From assembly GCF_036053395.1 (NCBI RefSeq), contig NZ_CP107942.1:3066501-3130500 (forward strand): 64,000 nucleotides of DNA. The letters are read 5' to 3'. Within the stretch, counting starts at the first letter, position 1, and every line of letters starts with the position of its first letter. Source of the stretch: Actinoplanes sp. NBC_00393 (GTDB lineage Bacteria; Actinomycetota; Actinomycetes; Mycobacteriales; Micromonosporaceae). The translations under genes and the position numbers were made by a program. A model generated the notes under the pieces. It searched no databases and was not told the DNA's origin. It saw only the letters and a list, made by a program, of their open reading frames with translations. Positions 1-7,430 of this stretch are shown in pieces.

Positions 1-17
1 TTGGTGCGACCCGCTGG

Positions 18-48
18 TTGACCTGAACCGAACTTCAGGTCATAGCGT
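18..48 (+). promoter_or_regulatory. MerR-type promoter with 19-bp spacer and dyad
   Basis: A perfect inverted repeat, TGACCTGAA-N6-TTCAGGTCA (19-42), lies between a -35 TTGACC (18-23) and a -10 TAGCGT (43-48). The spacer is 19 bp, the over-long spacing typical of promoters untwisted by MerR-family activators. The -10 ends 7 nt before the ATG at 56 and no Shine-Dalgarno precedes that ATG, so the transcript is probably leaderless. No MerR gene is in the window; it may lie to the left. Confidence 0.6.
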
Positions 49-55
49 CGGCATC

Positions 56-508
56 ATGACAGTCACCGATGCGGAACTGGCCGGGCAGCCGGCCGCCTAC
101 TGGACCGGCGTGGCGTACGAGTCGCTGATCGCCTTCACTCGTGCGCGGCAGGCGGAACACGGGTACACGCAGCCACAATTCTGGCTGCTGCGGCACCTCT
201 CCCCCAGTGACCTCTCCCCCGACGGGCAGGGTCGTACCGTCGATGAGCTGCGGCACGAGATGCGGTCCTATCTGCGGGCCGAGGACGACCTGGCGGCCGA
301 GGCGGAGGTGCTGGTCGACCGGGGCTGGCTGCGCCTCGACGGGGACGACGGCCGGTTGTGGATCACCGAGGCCGGGGAGGCGGCGCGGGTGGAACTGAAG
401 GGGTACGCGCCTGAGATCCGCCGGCAGATCCATGAGGGAATCGACGATGCCGACTATGTCGTCGCCTTGAAGGTGTTACAGCGGCTGATCGGGAACACGC
501 AGGGCTGA
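56..508 (+). CDS. MarR-like winged-helix transcriptional regulator
   Basis: A 150-residue protein with the size and layout of a MarR-type winged helix. The N-terminus is helical, a helix-turn-helix-like stretch lies around residues 45-85 (PSDLSPDGQGRTVDEL onward), and a wing follows around 95-110 (LRLDGDDGRLWITEAG). Residues 100-150 form the dimerisation helix region. It would act as a DNA-binding repressor or activator of nearby genes. ATG 56 is preferred because the -10 of the upstream MerR-type promoter places transcription start at or next to it, which fits a leaderless message. The specific ligand and targets are unknown; the family assignment rests on length and pattern only. Confidence 0.6.
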   Translation: MTVTDAELAGQPAAYWTGVAYESLIAFTRARQAEHGYTQPQFWLLRHLSPSDLSPDGQGRTVDELRHEMRSYLRAEDDLAAEAEVLVDRGWLRLDGDDGRLWITEAGEAARVELKGYAPEIRRQIHEGIDDADYVVALKVLQRLIGNTQG

Positions 509-538
509 AGTGTCGTACCCCGGTGTTAGGTTCCGGGC

Positions 539-958
539 ATGATCGAGGTTGCGCGGGTTTCCGCTGAGTCGAGTGTCGGGCCGGCGTGGTTTCATGCCCG
601 GTGGTGTGATCTGGCCACTCACCAGGAGTGGAGCGCCAGCATGGAGTTCCTCCGGCTCGACGAGCCCTTCGCAGTCGGCGCCCGGGGCGTGTCGAAGGCG
701 GTCGGAGGCACGCCCACACCGTTCGTGGTGACCGCTTTCGAGCCCGACTCGGTGTATGCGGACACCACCCTGCTGCGCGGCGCCCGGTTGACAGTGCATC
801 ACGAGGCCCGACCACGGGGCGCCGGCAGTCACCTGTCGGTGCACGCCTACCTGCAGGGACGCCGGGCACGCCGGTGGGCCCGGCAGATGGGCGACGATGT
901 GCAGAAGGCGCTGGCGGTTGATCTGACGCGGCTGGTCTCGCTGGCGGAGAAGGCGTGA
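539..958 (+). CDS. SRPBCC-family (polyketide cyclase/dehydrase-like) protein
   Basis: A 139-residue protein with the START/Bet v1-like SRPBCC pattern: an N-terminal strand (MIEVARVSAESSVGPAWF), the WCDLATHQEWSASMEFLRL loop-helix typical of polyketide_cyc2 members, and a C-terminal amphipathic helix (about 112-138) that closes the ligand cavity. Such proteins bind small hydrophobic ligands or act in stress responses and mostly have no known reaction. It follows the MarR-like gene by 30 bp and overlaps the next small frame by 4 bp, so the three may be co-transcribed. No catalytic residues can be assigned. Confidence 0.7.
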   Translation: MIEVARVSAESSVGPAWFHARWCDLATHQEWSASMEFLRLDEPFAVGARGVSKAVGGTPTPFVVTAFEPDSVYADTTLLRGARLTVHHEARPRGAGSHLSVHAYLQGRRARRWARQMGDDVQKALAVDLTRLVSLAEKA

Positions 959-1125
959 GCATCACGGCCTGGATGGACGGCTGGCAGCTGGACTGCGACC
1001 CGGAGCGGGCGGCCGGCTCCGGGTTGATCACGCCGGTGCAGGAGGCCCGGAAGTGGGTGGCGGACTGCGGTGATCGGCGGTTCGCGGGCTTCCTGATGCG
1101 GGCGGTGGTCGTCGACGAAACTTGA
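955..1125 (+). CDS. Small hypothetical protein
   Basis: A 56-codon frame that starts with GTG at 955, overlapping the preceding stop as GTGA, and ends at TGA 1123-1125. The product is acidic-aromatic near its start (ITAWMDGWQLDCDPERAAG) and has two cysteines and five tryptophans or aromatic residues in its first half. The overlap is the sort seen in translationally coupled genes, and the codons show the expected G/C third positions. I do not recognise the family. It could be a coupled accessory protein of the SRPBCC gene or a chance open frame. Confidence 0.4.
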   Translation: MSITAWMDGWQLDCDPERAAGSGLITPVQEARKWVADCGDRRFAGFLMRAVVVDET

Positions 1126-1198
1126 TCTCCGCCGGGGATCGGTCCATGGCGCCTTAGCACCGGCGCGGTCCCGTACCCCGGCGTGGCACGATGCGCCG

Positions 1199-1690
1199 GT
1201 GGTTCACATCGACGAGCTGCTGCCGCGTGAGCGCACGCCGCTGCATTACCAGAACCTGGTGCACGACCCGCGCATCGACCAAGAGGGTTTGCGGATGCTG
1301 GCTGTCAGCGCGTACCCGTTCGTGCGCAGCGAGGTGGCCCGGTGCCCGCAGGCGGATGCCACCACTCTGGGCGCAGTCTCGCTCGACAGTCTGAACCGAT
1401 GGACGCGCAACAAGGTGCTGGCCGACATCGCCGGCCATCCGCATGCGGACCGGACGGTGCTGCGGTTCGTGCTGGGCGAGGTGGTGGCCTCGCTCAACCA
1501 GCCGGGCGGCCGCCCCTTTGCCGCTGCGCTCGCGCTGGCCACCCGCCCCGAACTCACCGAGGCCGAGGTGCTCACCCTCACCCAGCAGCCCAACGCCTCA
1601 CGCCGGATGCGCCGCGGAGTCCGCCGGGCACTGTCGCAGGGCGGCCGGGATCGCACCGGTGTACAAGCCGGCCGCACCCAGCGTCCCTAG
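1199..1690 (+). CDS. Hypothetical protein, HEAT/variant-leucine-repeat-like
   Basis: A 163-residue all-helical protein with GTG start. Its repeating helical pairs (LRMLAVSAYPFVRSEVARCP; LNRWTRNKVLADIAGHPHAD; RPFAAALALATRPELTEAEV) resemble the short HEAT-like or variant leucine-rich repeats of actinobacterial scaffold proteins, where each unit ends in an NP/HP-type turn. The C-terminal 25 residues are Arg/Gly rich and probably disordered. No enzymatic motif is visible. Function is unknown and the repeat interpretation is inference. Confidence 0.55.
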   Translation: MVHIDELLPRERTPLHYQNLVHDPRIDQEGLRMLAVSAYPFVRSEVARCPQADATTLGAVSLDSLNRWTRNKVLADIAGHPHADRTVLRFVLGEVVASLNQPGGRPFAAALALATRPELTEAEVLTLTQQPNASRRMRRGVRRALSQGGRDRTGVQAGRTQRP

Positions 1691-1804
1691 TCCAGTCCAG
1701 GACGAAGCATCCGCCACGTCCTTCGCGAGCAGCTTCGAATATGAGGCCGCGTGCCGCTGGGAGGGTTCTTGCGCCTGGGGCGGGATCTCGCAAGACTGTG
1801 CATT

Positions 1805-2590
1805 GTGGACGAGACGAACATCGATACTTCGGTGCCGCATTCCGCCCGGATCTGGAACTACTGGCTGGGCGGCAAGGACAACTTTGCGGTTGACCGGGCG
1901 GCGGGTGACGAGTACCGGCGGGTCTTCCCGGGGGTGGTCGACGTGGCCCGGGCGTCGCGGCAGTTTCTCACCCGCAGCATCGAGTATCTCGTCAGGGAAG
2001 CGGGGATCCGCCAGTTCCTGGATGTCGGCACCGGTCTGCCTACCGCCGACAACACCCACGAGGTTGCCCAGCGGATCGCTCCCGGGGCCCGGGTCGTGTA
2101 CGTCGACAACGACCCCTTGGTCCTGGTGCACGCCCGCGCGCTGCTCACCGGCACGGCGGAGGGTGTCACTCAGTACGTGGACGCCGACCTCGGTGATCCG
2201 GCGGCCATTTTCGCGGCCGCCCGGACGATTCTCGACTTCGACCAGCCGGTCGGGCTGATCCTGAGCGGCGTGCTCGGGCACGTCGACGACACCGGCCGGG
2301 CCCGCGCGATCGTCCGGGAGCTGCTCGAACCGCTGCCGTCCGGCAGCTACCTGTCGCTCAACGACGGCACGAGTGTGGTCAGCGCCGAGATCCAGGAGGC
2401 TCAGGAGGGCTACAACGAGACCGGCGCGATGCCCTACAAGCTGCGCAGCCCGGAGGAGATCGCCTCGTTCTTCGACGGCCTCGAGCTGGTCGAGCCGGGT
2501 GTGGTGCCGTGCCCGCGCTGGCGGCCGGACGACCGGGTGGACACTCCGATCGACATCGACGCTTTCGGAGGCGTGGGCCGCAAGCCTTGA
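1805..2590 (+). CDS. S-adenosyl methyltransferase, DUF574 (PF04672) family
   Basis: The protein begins DETNIDTSVPHSARIWNYWL, followed by GGKDNFAVDRAAGDEYR, the N-terminal signature of the actinobacterial PF04672 methyltransferases. The SAM-binding core follows: IRQFLDVGTGLPTADNTHEV (motif I) and ARVVYVDNDPLVLVHARALL (motif II acidic residues). Residues after this include LILSGVLGHV and the C-terminal ELVEPGVVPCPRWRP strand region. Length, 261 residues, is normal. I chose GTG 1805, since members start just before this motif; an in-frame GTG at 1751 would add 18 unrelated residues. The substrate is unknown. The next methyltransferase starts 3 bp after the stop, so the two are likely one transcript. 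Confidence 0.85.
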   Translation: MDETNIDTSVPHSARIWNYWLGGKDNFAVDRAAGDEYRRVFPGVVDVARASRQFLTRSIEYLVREAGIRQFLDVGTGLPTADNTHEVAQRIAPGARVVYVDNDPLVLVHARALLTGTAEGVTQYVDADLGDPAAIFAAARTILDFDQPVGLILSGVLGHVDDTGRARAIVRELLEPLPSGSYLSLNDGTSVVSAEIQEAQEGYNETGAMPYKLRSPEEIASFFDGLELVEPGVVPCPRWRPDDRVDTPIDIDAFGGVGRKP

Positions 2591-2593
2591 CCC

Positions 2594-3316
2594 ATGGCAG
2601 AGCCGTATTTCGACGAATGGATAGCCGAACACTACGCCCGGCTGTGGCCGGAGCTGTTCGACCCCGCCGTACTCGATCCTGCCGTTGATTTCCTGGCCGG
2701 TCTGGCCGGCGGCAGCGCTCTGGAGCTGGGGATCGGAACCGGCCGGGTCGCGCTGCGGCTGAGCCGCCGAGGGGTGCGCGTGCACGGCATCGAACTGTCC
2801 GCCGCGATGGCCGGGCAGCTTCCCGACAGTGCGGATGTCGCCGTGACCATCGGCGACTTCGCGAGCGCCGAGGTCGGGGCGAGCTTCTCCCTGGTCTACC
2901 TGCTGCGGAACACGATCACGAACCTGACCACCCAGGATCAGCAGGTGCAGGCCTTCCGCAACGCGGCCCGCCACCTCGAGCCGGGCGGCCGGTTCGTCAT
3001 CGAGAACTACGTGCCGCAGCTTCGCCGCCTGCCGCCCGGCCAGACGCGGCACGTCTTCACGCACACCCCGGCGCATCTGGGTTTCGAGGAGTACGACGTC
3101 GTGACCCAGATCGCCTGGTCGCACCACTACTGGAATCTCGGCGGTGAGGCCAGGCGGTTCTCCACGCCACACCGCTACGTGTGGCCGGCCGAACTCGACC
3201 TCATGGCCCGCATCGCCGGGCTGCAACTGGTGCAGCGCTGGGGCGGCTGGAACCGCGAGCCGTTCACCGCTGACAGCGACAGCCACATCTCCGTGTGGCA
3301 GAAGGCCAGCAGTTGA
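2594..3316 (+). CDS. Class I SAM-dependent methyltransferase
   Basis: A 240-residue protein with a Rossmann-type SAM site: ALELGIGTGRVALRLSRRG (motif I, about residues 39-57) and VHGIELSAAMAGQLPDS (motif II). FSLVYLLRNTITNLTTQDQQ and NAARHLEPGGRFVIENYV are the typical motif IV and post-IV strands of PF13649/13847 methyltransferases. The substrate is not predictable. The gene starts 3 bp after the DUF574-type gene and its stop overlaps the start of the KAP NTPase (TTGA), which makes a three-gene translationally coupled cluster. A small-molecule or protein substrate is more likely than DNA, since no target-recognition domain is present. Confidence 0.85.
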   Translation: MAEPYFDEWIAEHYARLWPELFDPAVLDPAVDFLAGLAGGSALELGIGTGRVALRLSRRGVRVHGIELSAAMAGQLPDSADVAVTIGDFASAEVGASFSLVYLLRNTITNLTTQDQQVQAFRNAARHLEPGGRFVIENYVPQLRRLPPGQTRHVFTHTPAHLGFEEYDVVTQIAWSHHYWNLGGEARRFSTPHRYVWPAELDLMARIAGLQLVQRWGGWNREPFTADSDSHISVWQKASS

Positions 3317-5607
3317 CGGACTCCCACCGGCGCAGCCGGCGAGACCGCGGGTCACGCCCGCTCGTCCGGCTGCTCGGCGCCGGGCCGCTGGTCTTTCTGG
3401 CGCTGTTCGTCTGGGCCTTCGCCGCCGCCCACACGACGCTGGCGGCGATCTCCGTCGGCGTGGTCCTGATCGGCGCAGCGGTGCTCGTGGCGGTCACGGC
3501 GAGCGTCGACGGCCTCGACCTGTTCCTGGAGCGGCAACGGGCCCGGGTCGAGGAGCACGCCGCCGGCTTTCTGCGCAGCCAGTACAAGAGCACGGCCATC
3601 CGGGAGAGCGGCACACCGGAGTTCCAGCGGCTGCGCGCCGCGTACCCGGAATTCTGGGGCGATGCCGTGCGGGCCGCGACCGAACCGCCTGCCGAGATCT
3701 TCAATGCGCTGACCGGCCCGCGCCGGGCCGGGATCCGCGGCCTGGTGCCGCTGGTGCTGACCCTGATCGCCGCCCTGATCGTGGCGGGGTTGCTCATCCA
3801 ATTTCTGGTCAAGCCAGCAAGAACACTGATACAAGCCCTGTACGAGGGCACCCTGCTGCCCGCCGATGTGGCCCGCCGATGGACCTTCGCGGTCCGCGCC
3901 AACGAACTGCCGGAGATCGACCTCTATCTGCTGCTCGGCTGCCTGGCGCTCGCGGTCGCCGCCGTGCTGCGGGCCGCGCCGGGCCGGCTGCTCTCCTGGA
4001 TCATGCCGGCGGCGAACTGGAGCATGGCCGCTGACAAGATCATCCAGGATCGGCTGCGCGCGGCCTTCGAACGGCACGCCGACGGTCCGGCGGGAGCGGC
4101 TGAGCACGAGGACGAGGCGGACGAAGTCGGCGCGGACGATGCGGGAAGGCCCGCCCCGGTGCTGCCGCGGATGCCGATCTCGCCCACCCTGGCCGATGCG
4201 AGCGCCGACCGCCTCGTCGTGCGTTCGGAGATCGAGCAGGTCCGCACGCTGGTGTTCTTCCTCGGCGCGCACGCAGTGGCGATCAGCGGCTCGCGCGGTG
4301 TCGGCAAGACGACGATGCTGCGGTCGTTGACCGAGGACGCGGCGGACGCCGACACGTTCGGGCTGATGATCTCGGCGCCGGTGCGGTACGAGCCGCGGGA
4401 TTTCATGCTGCACCTGTACGCCCAGTTGTGCGAGGCGGTGCTCCGGCGTCCGGGCCGTACCAAGCCGGCGAGGCTGCGCCGCCTCGCCGCCGGCCTGATG
4501 CGGCTCCTGTTCGTCTGCTGCGTGCTGGCGGTGCTGTTCCCCGGCACCCGCGAGCTGCTGGTGGACCGTTATCCGCTGCCTGAGCTGACCGGCACGTACG
4601 TCCTGCTCGGCCTGACGTGCTACCTGCTGGCGCGCGGCCTGCGGGCGGCCGAGCAGACCAGCGGCGCACAGTTGTCGGCCGAGGCGACCCGCCGGCTGCG
4701 GCAGATCCGGTACCTGCAGACGATGTCGGTCGAGCACGCCGGCCAGGCCGCGCCGCTGTCGGTGCAGCTGGGTTGGAAGTGGGGCCGGCAGTGGGCGGAG
4801 CAGCCGCAGAGCCTGCCGGACGTGGTGGCCGCCTACCGGGAGTTCACCACCGAGGTGGCGGCGTGGTGGCGGGCCGAGACGGGCGGCCGCGGCAAGCTGG
4901 TGATCGCGATCGACGAGCTGGACCGGATCGCCGAGCCGGAGCTGGCCGAGACGTTCCTCAACGAGATCAAGGCGATCTTCGGGGTGGAACACTGCGCGTA
5001 CCTGGTCGCGGTCTCGGAGGAGGCGCTGGCCAACTTCGAGCGCCGGGTGGTGCGTGCCCGTACGGTCTTCGACAGCGCCTTCGACCACATCGTGCACCTG
5101 CGCCCGATGCTGATGTCCGACTCGGTGGCCCTGCTGCGCAATCGCGTGTCCGGCGTACCGTCGCGGTTCTGGATGCTGTGCCACTGCCTGGCCGGCGGCA
5201 TGCCGCGCGATGTGCTGCGCGTGGCGCGCACGATGTTCGAACTGCATCGCCGGTCCACGGCCGGCTCGGACCTGGACGCGGTGGCCACGCAGCTGGTGTC
5301 TCTCGAGGTCCACGCGGTGAAGCGGGGTTTCAGCAGGGTGGCCGCCGAGGGTGGCGATCCGAAGCTGATGGCCGACGACTCGTGGCCGCGGATCACCAGT
5401 GACGGCTTGCGCGCAGCCGCCGACGAGCAGGCATCGACCGCGCTGGCGGCGGCCCTGCTCTACTACTCGGTGGTGCTGCAGGTGTTCCAGCCGGACACCG
5501 AGCCGGACTGGGCGACCGACCTGGCCCGCGTGCACCAGCAACTGGCGACGGATCCGCCGGCGGCGATCCAGTGGCTGCGGCAGATGCAGGCGGACCTGGC
5601 CGGCTAG
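3313..5607 (+). CDS. Membrane-anchored KAP-type P-loop NTPase
   Basis: A 764-residue STAND-like P-loop ATPase of the KAP group. Two N-terminal transmembrane helices (roughly residues 20-62) are followed by two more (about 140-170 and 200-225). The Walker A (ISGSRGVGKTTML, about 322-334) comes next, then two transmembrane segments inserted inside the ATPase domain (LLFVCCVLAVLFPG and TYVLLGLTCYLLARGL), and the Walker B/KAP motif (KLVIAIDELDRIAEPELAE, about 527-545). Insertion of membrane helices between Walker A and B is the hallmark of KAP NTPases. TTG 3313 is preferred: GAAGG sits 7 nt upstream and the codon overlaps the previous stop; GTG 3295 is an alternative. Its role is unknown; KAP proteins occur in some phage-defence loci. 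Confidence 0.8.
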   Translation: MTDSHRRSRRDRGSRPLVRLLGAGPLVFLALFVWAFAAAHTTLAAISVGVVLIGAAVLVAVTASVDGLDLFLERQRARVEEHAAGFLRSQYKSTAIRESGTPEFQRLRAAYPEFWGDAVRAATEPPAEIFNALTGPRRAGIRGLVPLVLTLIAALIVAGLLIQFLVKPARTLIQALYEGTLLPADVARRWTFAVRANELPEIDLYLLLGCLALAVAAVLRAAPGRLLSWIMPAANWSMAADKIIQDRLRAAFERHADGPAGAAEHEDEADEVGADDAGRPAPVLPRMPISPTLADASADRLVVRSEIEQVRTLVFFLGAHAVAISGSRGVGKTTMLRSLTEDAADADTFGLMISAPVRYEPRDFMLHLYAQLCEAVLRRPGRTKPARLRRLAAGLMRLLFVCCVLAVLFPGTRELLVDRYPLPELTGTYVLLGLTCYLLARGLRAAEQTSGAQLSAEATRRLRQIRYLQTMSVEHAGQAAPLSVQLGWKWGRQWAEQPQSLPDVVAAYREFTTEVAAWWRAETGGRGKLVIAIDELDRIAEPELAETFLNEIKAIFGVEHCAYLVAVSEEALANFERRVVRARTVFDSAFDHIVHLRPMLMSDSVALLRNRVSGVPSRFWMLCHCLAGGMPRDVLRVARTMFELHRRSTAGSDLDAVATQLVSLEVHAVKRGFSRVAAEGGDPKLMADDSWPRITSDGLRAAADEQASTALAAALLYYSVVLQVFQPDTEPDWATDLARVHQQLATDPPAAIQWLRQMQADLAG

Positions 5608-6470
5608 CGGGTGCGGACCGCGCCGACGCTGGCGGCGATGACGAGGGCGACGGCCAGGAGTTCCACCCAGGTCAGCCGCTGGCCGAGGACCAGGAAGCCG
5701 GCGAGCACCGCGATCGCCGGGCCGAGGCTGGTCAGCACGCCGAAGGTGGCGGTGGCCATCCGGCGCAGGGCGAGGAGTTCGAGGGTGTAGGGCAGCACCG
5801 ACGACAGCATCGCCACGGCGGCGCCGAGCGCCAGGGTGGCCGGGTGCAGCAGGGCGGTTCCGCTCGCGGCGACGCCGAAGGGCAGGGTGAGCAGGGCGGC
5901 GCCGGCCATCGCCAGGGCCAGGCCGTCGGCCTTCGGGAAGCGGCGGCCGGTCCGGGCGGAGAAGACGATGTACGCAGCCCACATGACCGCCGCGCCGAGG
6001 GCGTACGCCGCGCCGGCCGGATTCAGCCGCTCGAAGCCCTGGTAGCCGAGCAGAACGACGCCGGTCGCGGCAAACCCGGCCCATAGCCAGCTCGCGGCCC
6101 GCCGGGCCATCACGACCGACAGCAGCAGCGGCCCGAGTACCTCGATGGTGACCGCGGTGCCGAGCGGAATCCGGTCGATGGCCTGATAGATCAGCGTGTT
6201 CATACCGGCCAGTGCGACCGCGAACCCGGCGACCAGCAGCCAGTCCGCCCGGCGGTGCCCGCGCAGCCGCGGCCGGCAGACCAGCAGCATCAGCACCGCC
6301 GCGATGGTGAGGCGCAGGGCGACCACCCCGGCGACGCCGGCCTTCGGGAACAGCAAGGCGGCGACCGCCGAGCCGAACTGCACCGACAGCGCGCCGGCGA
6401 GCACCAGGCCGACCGCGGTCGAGCTGGTGCGCCGGGGTGCGGTCTCGATGCGCGGCAGGGTGTCGGTCAC
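5604..6470 (-). CDS. EamA/RhtA-like DMT-family exporter
   Basis: A 288-residue inner-membrane protein with about ten hydrophobic segments arranged as two EamA repeats (approximately 20-140 and 150-285). It shows family features such as LRLTIAAVLMLLVCRPRLRG and YQAIDRIPLGTAVTIEVLGP in repeat one and LTSLGPAIAVLAGFLVLGQ in repeat two. RhtA-like members export amino acids and related metabolites. Its stop overlaps that of the convergent KAP gene by 4 bp. It is divergent from the LysR gene at 6540, so that regulator probably controls it. Substrate not predictable. Confidence 0.85.
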   Translation of the reverse strand: MTDTLPRIETAPRRTSSTAVGLVLAGALSVQFGSAVAALLFPKAGVAGVVALRLTIAAVLMLLVCRPRLRGHRRADWLLVAGFAVALAGMNTLIYQAIDRIPLGTAVTIEVLGPLLLSVVMARRAASWLWAGFAATGVVLLGYQGFERLNPAGAAYALGAAVMWAAYIVFSARTGRRFPKADGLALAMAGAALLTLPFGVAASGTALLHPATLALGAAVAMLSSVLPYTLELLALRRMATATFGVLTSLGPAIAVLAGFLVLGQRLTWVELLAVALVIAASVGAVRTR

Positions 6471-6519
6471 GTCAACGACGCTAGGCAGTGTCCGGCGAGC
6501 AGGGAAATGCCGATCCGCT

Positions 6520-6536
6520 CGTGGTTATGCTCCACG
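6520..6536. promoter_or_regulatory. LysR-type binding box (T-N11-A)
   Basis: CGTGG-N7-CCACG with a T-N11-A core (T6522 to A6534) lies directly before the LysR start codon, in the 69-bp gap between the divergent EamA exporter and the LysR gene. Position and symmetry fit an autoregulatory LysR site acting on both genes. Confidence 0.45.
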
Positions 6537-6539
6537 GTT

Positions 6540-7394
6540 ATGACCGTCGACCTGCGGCATCTGCGCGCCTTCCTGGCGATCGCCGCCGAGGGCAGCATCA
6601 CGCGGGCGGCCACGAGCCTGCGCCTGACCCAGCCGGCGCTGTCCCGCACACTGCGGCAGTTGGAGGAGCACCTCGGGGTCCGGCTGGCCGACCGGTCCAC
6701 GCATCATCTGGAGCTGACGCCGGCCGGGCGCGCCTTCCACGAGCGGGCCCGGGCCGCGGTCGCTGCGGTCGACGAGGTCCTGGATCCGGCCCGCGCCGGG
6801 TCGTGGCCGCTGCGGCTCGGGCATGCCTGGTCGGCGCTCGGGGCTCGCACCACGACCGTGTTGCGCGAGTGGCAGGCCGCCCACCCGCTCATTCCCCTGC
6901 AGTTGCTGCGCATCGACGACCGGACCGCCGGGCTGGCGCAGGGCCGCACCGACGTGGTCGTGCTGCGCGACCCGGTGGAGCTGCCCGGTGAGGTGGCCAG
7001 CCTGCTGCTGGCCACCGAGGCGCGGGTGGCGGCGGTGCCCGCCGACAGCGACCTGGCCCGGCGCGAGGTCTGCACGCTGGCGGACCTCAGCGACTGGACG
7101 GTCGCGCTCAACACCGTGACGGGTACGACCACGCTGGATCTCTGGCCACCGGGCACCACCCCGGCGAGGACGGTCGAGGTCGCCAACACCGACGACTGGC
7201 TGGCCGCGATCAGCGCCGGGCGGACCGTCGGGGTGACCAGCACCGCCACCGCGGCCACCTACCCGTACCCGGCCGTGGCCTACGTCCCGCTGACCGGCGC
7301 CCCGCCGATCGAGCTGCACGTGGCCTGGCGGGAACCGCCCAGCCATCCCGCGACGGCGGATCTGGTCGCGCTGCTCCGAGCTGTATGCAACTAG
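6540..7394 (+). CDS. LysR-family transcriptional regulator
   Basis: A 284-residue protein with the canonical LysR N-terminal winged helix (VDLRHLRAFLAIAAEGSITR and AATSLRLTQPALSRTLRQLE, residues 3-42). The linker helix and two-lobed effector-binding domain follow (about 88-284, with the WPLRLGHAWSALG and RTDVVVLRDP strands). It most likely regulates the divergent EamA exporter at 5604-6470 in response to a metabolite that the pump removes. ATG 6540 is the start because the HTH begins immediately after it; the frame stays open upstream without family similarity. Its stop codon lies inside the palindrome that precedes the next gene. Confidence 0.9.
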   Translation: MTVDLRHLRAFLAIAAEGSITRAATSLRLTQPALSRTLRQLEEHLGVRLADRSTHHLELTPAGRAFHERARAAVAAVDEVLDPARAGSWPLRLGHAWSALGARTTTVLREWQAAHPLIPLQLLRIDDRTAGLAQGRTDVVVLRDPVELPGEVASLLLATEARVAAVPADSDLARREVCTLADLSDWTVALNTVTGTTTLDLWPPGTTPARTVEVANTDDWLAAISAGRTVGVTSTATAATYPYPAVAYVPLTGAPPIELHVAWREPPSHPATADLVALLRAVCN

Positions 7395-7401
7395 TTGCAT
7401 A
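7384..7401. promoter_or_regulatory. 18-bp perfect palindrome, operator for the nitronate monooxygenase gene
   Basis: TATGCAACTAGTTGCATA is a perfect palindrome overlapping the LysR stop. A -35-like TTGCAT (7395-7400) inside it is followed after 18 bp by TAGCAT (7419-7424), and the ATG at 7431 follows 6 nt later without a Shine-Dalgarno. This suggests a leaderless promoter blocked by a dimeric repressor. The sequence style resembles MarR-family operators. The repressor is not identified. Confidence 0.6.
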
Positions 7402-7430
7402 GAGGCCCTGATTCGGCATAGCATCCGGCC

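Noticed and set aside
3352..6084. Very long minus-strand open frames opposite the KAP gene and others opposite 13472-17830 and 27617-32179
   Set aside because: High-GC shadow frames with His/Gln/Arg-rich composition; the real genes on the other strand explain the codon pattern.
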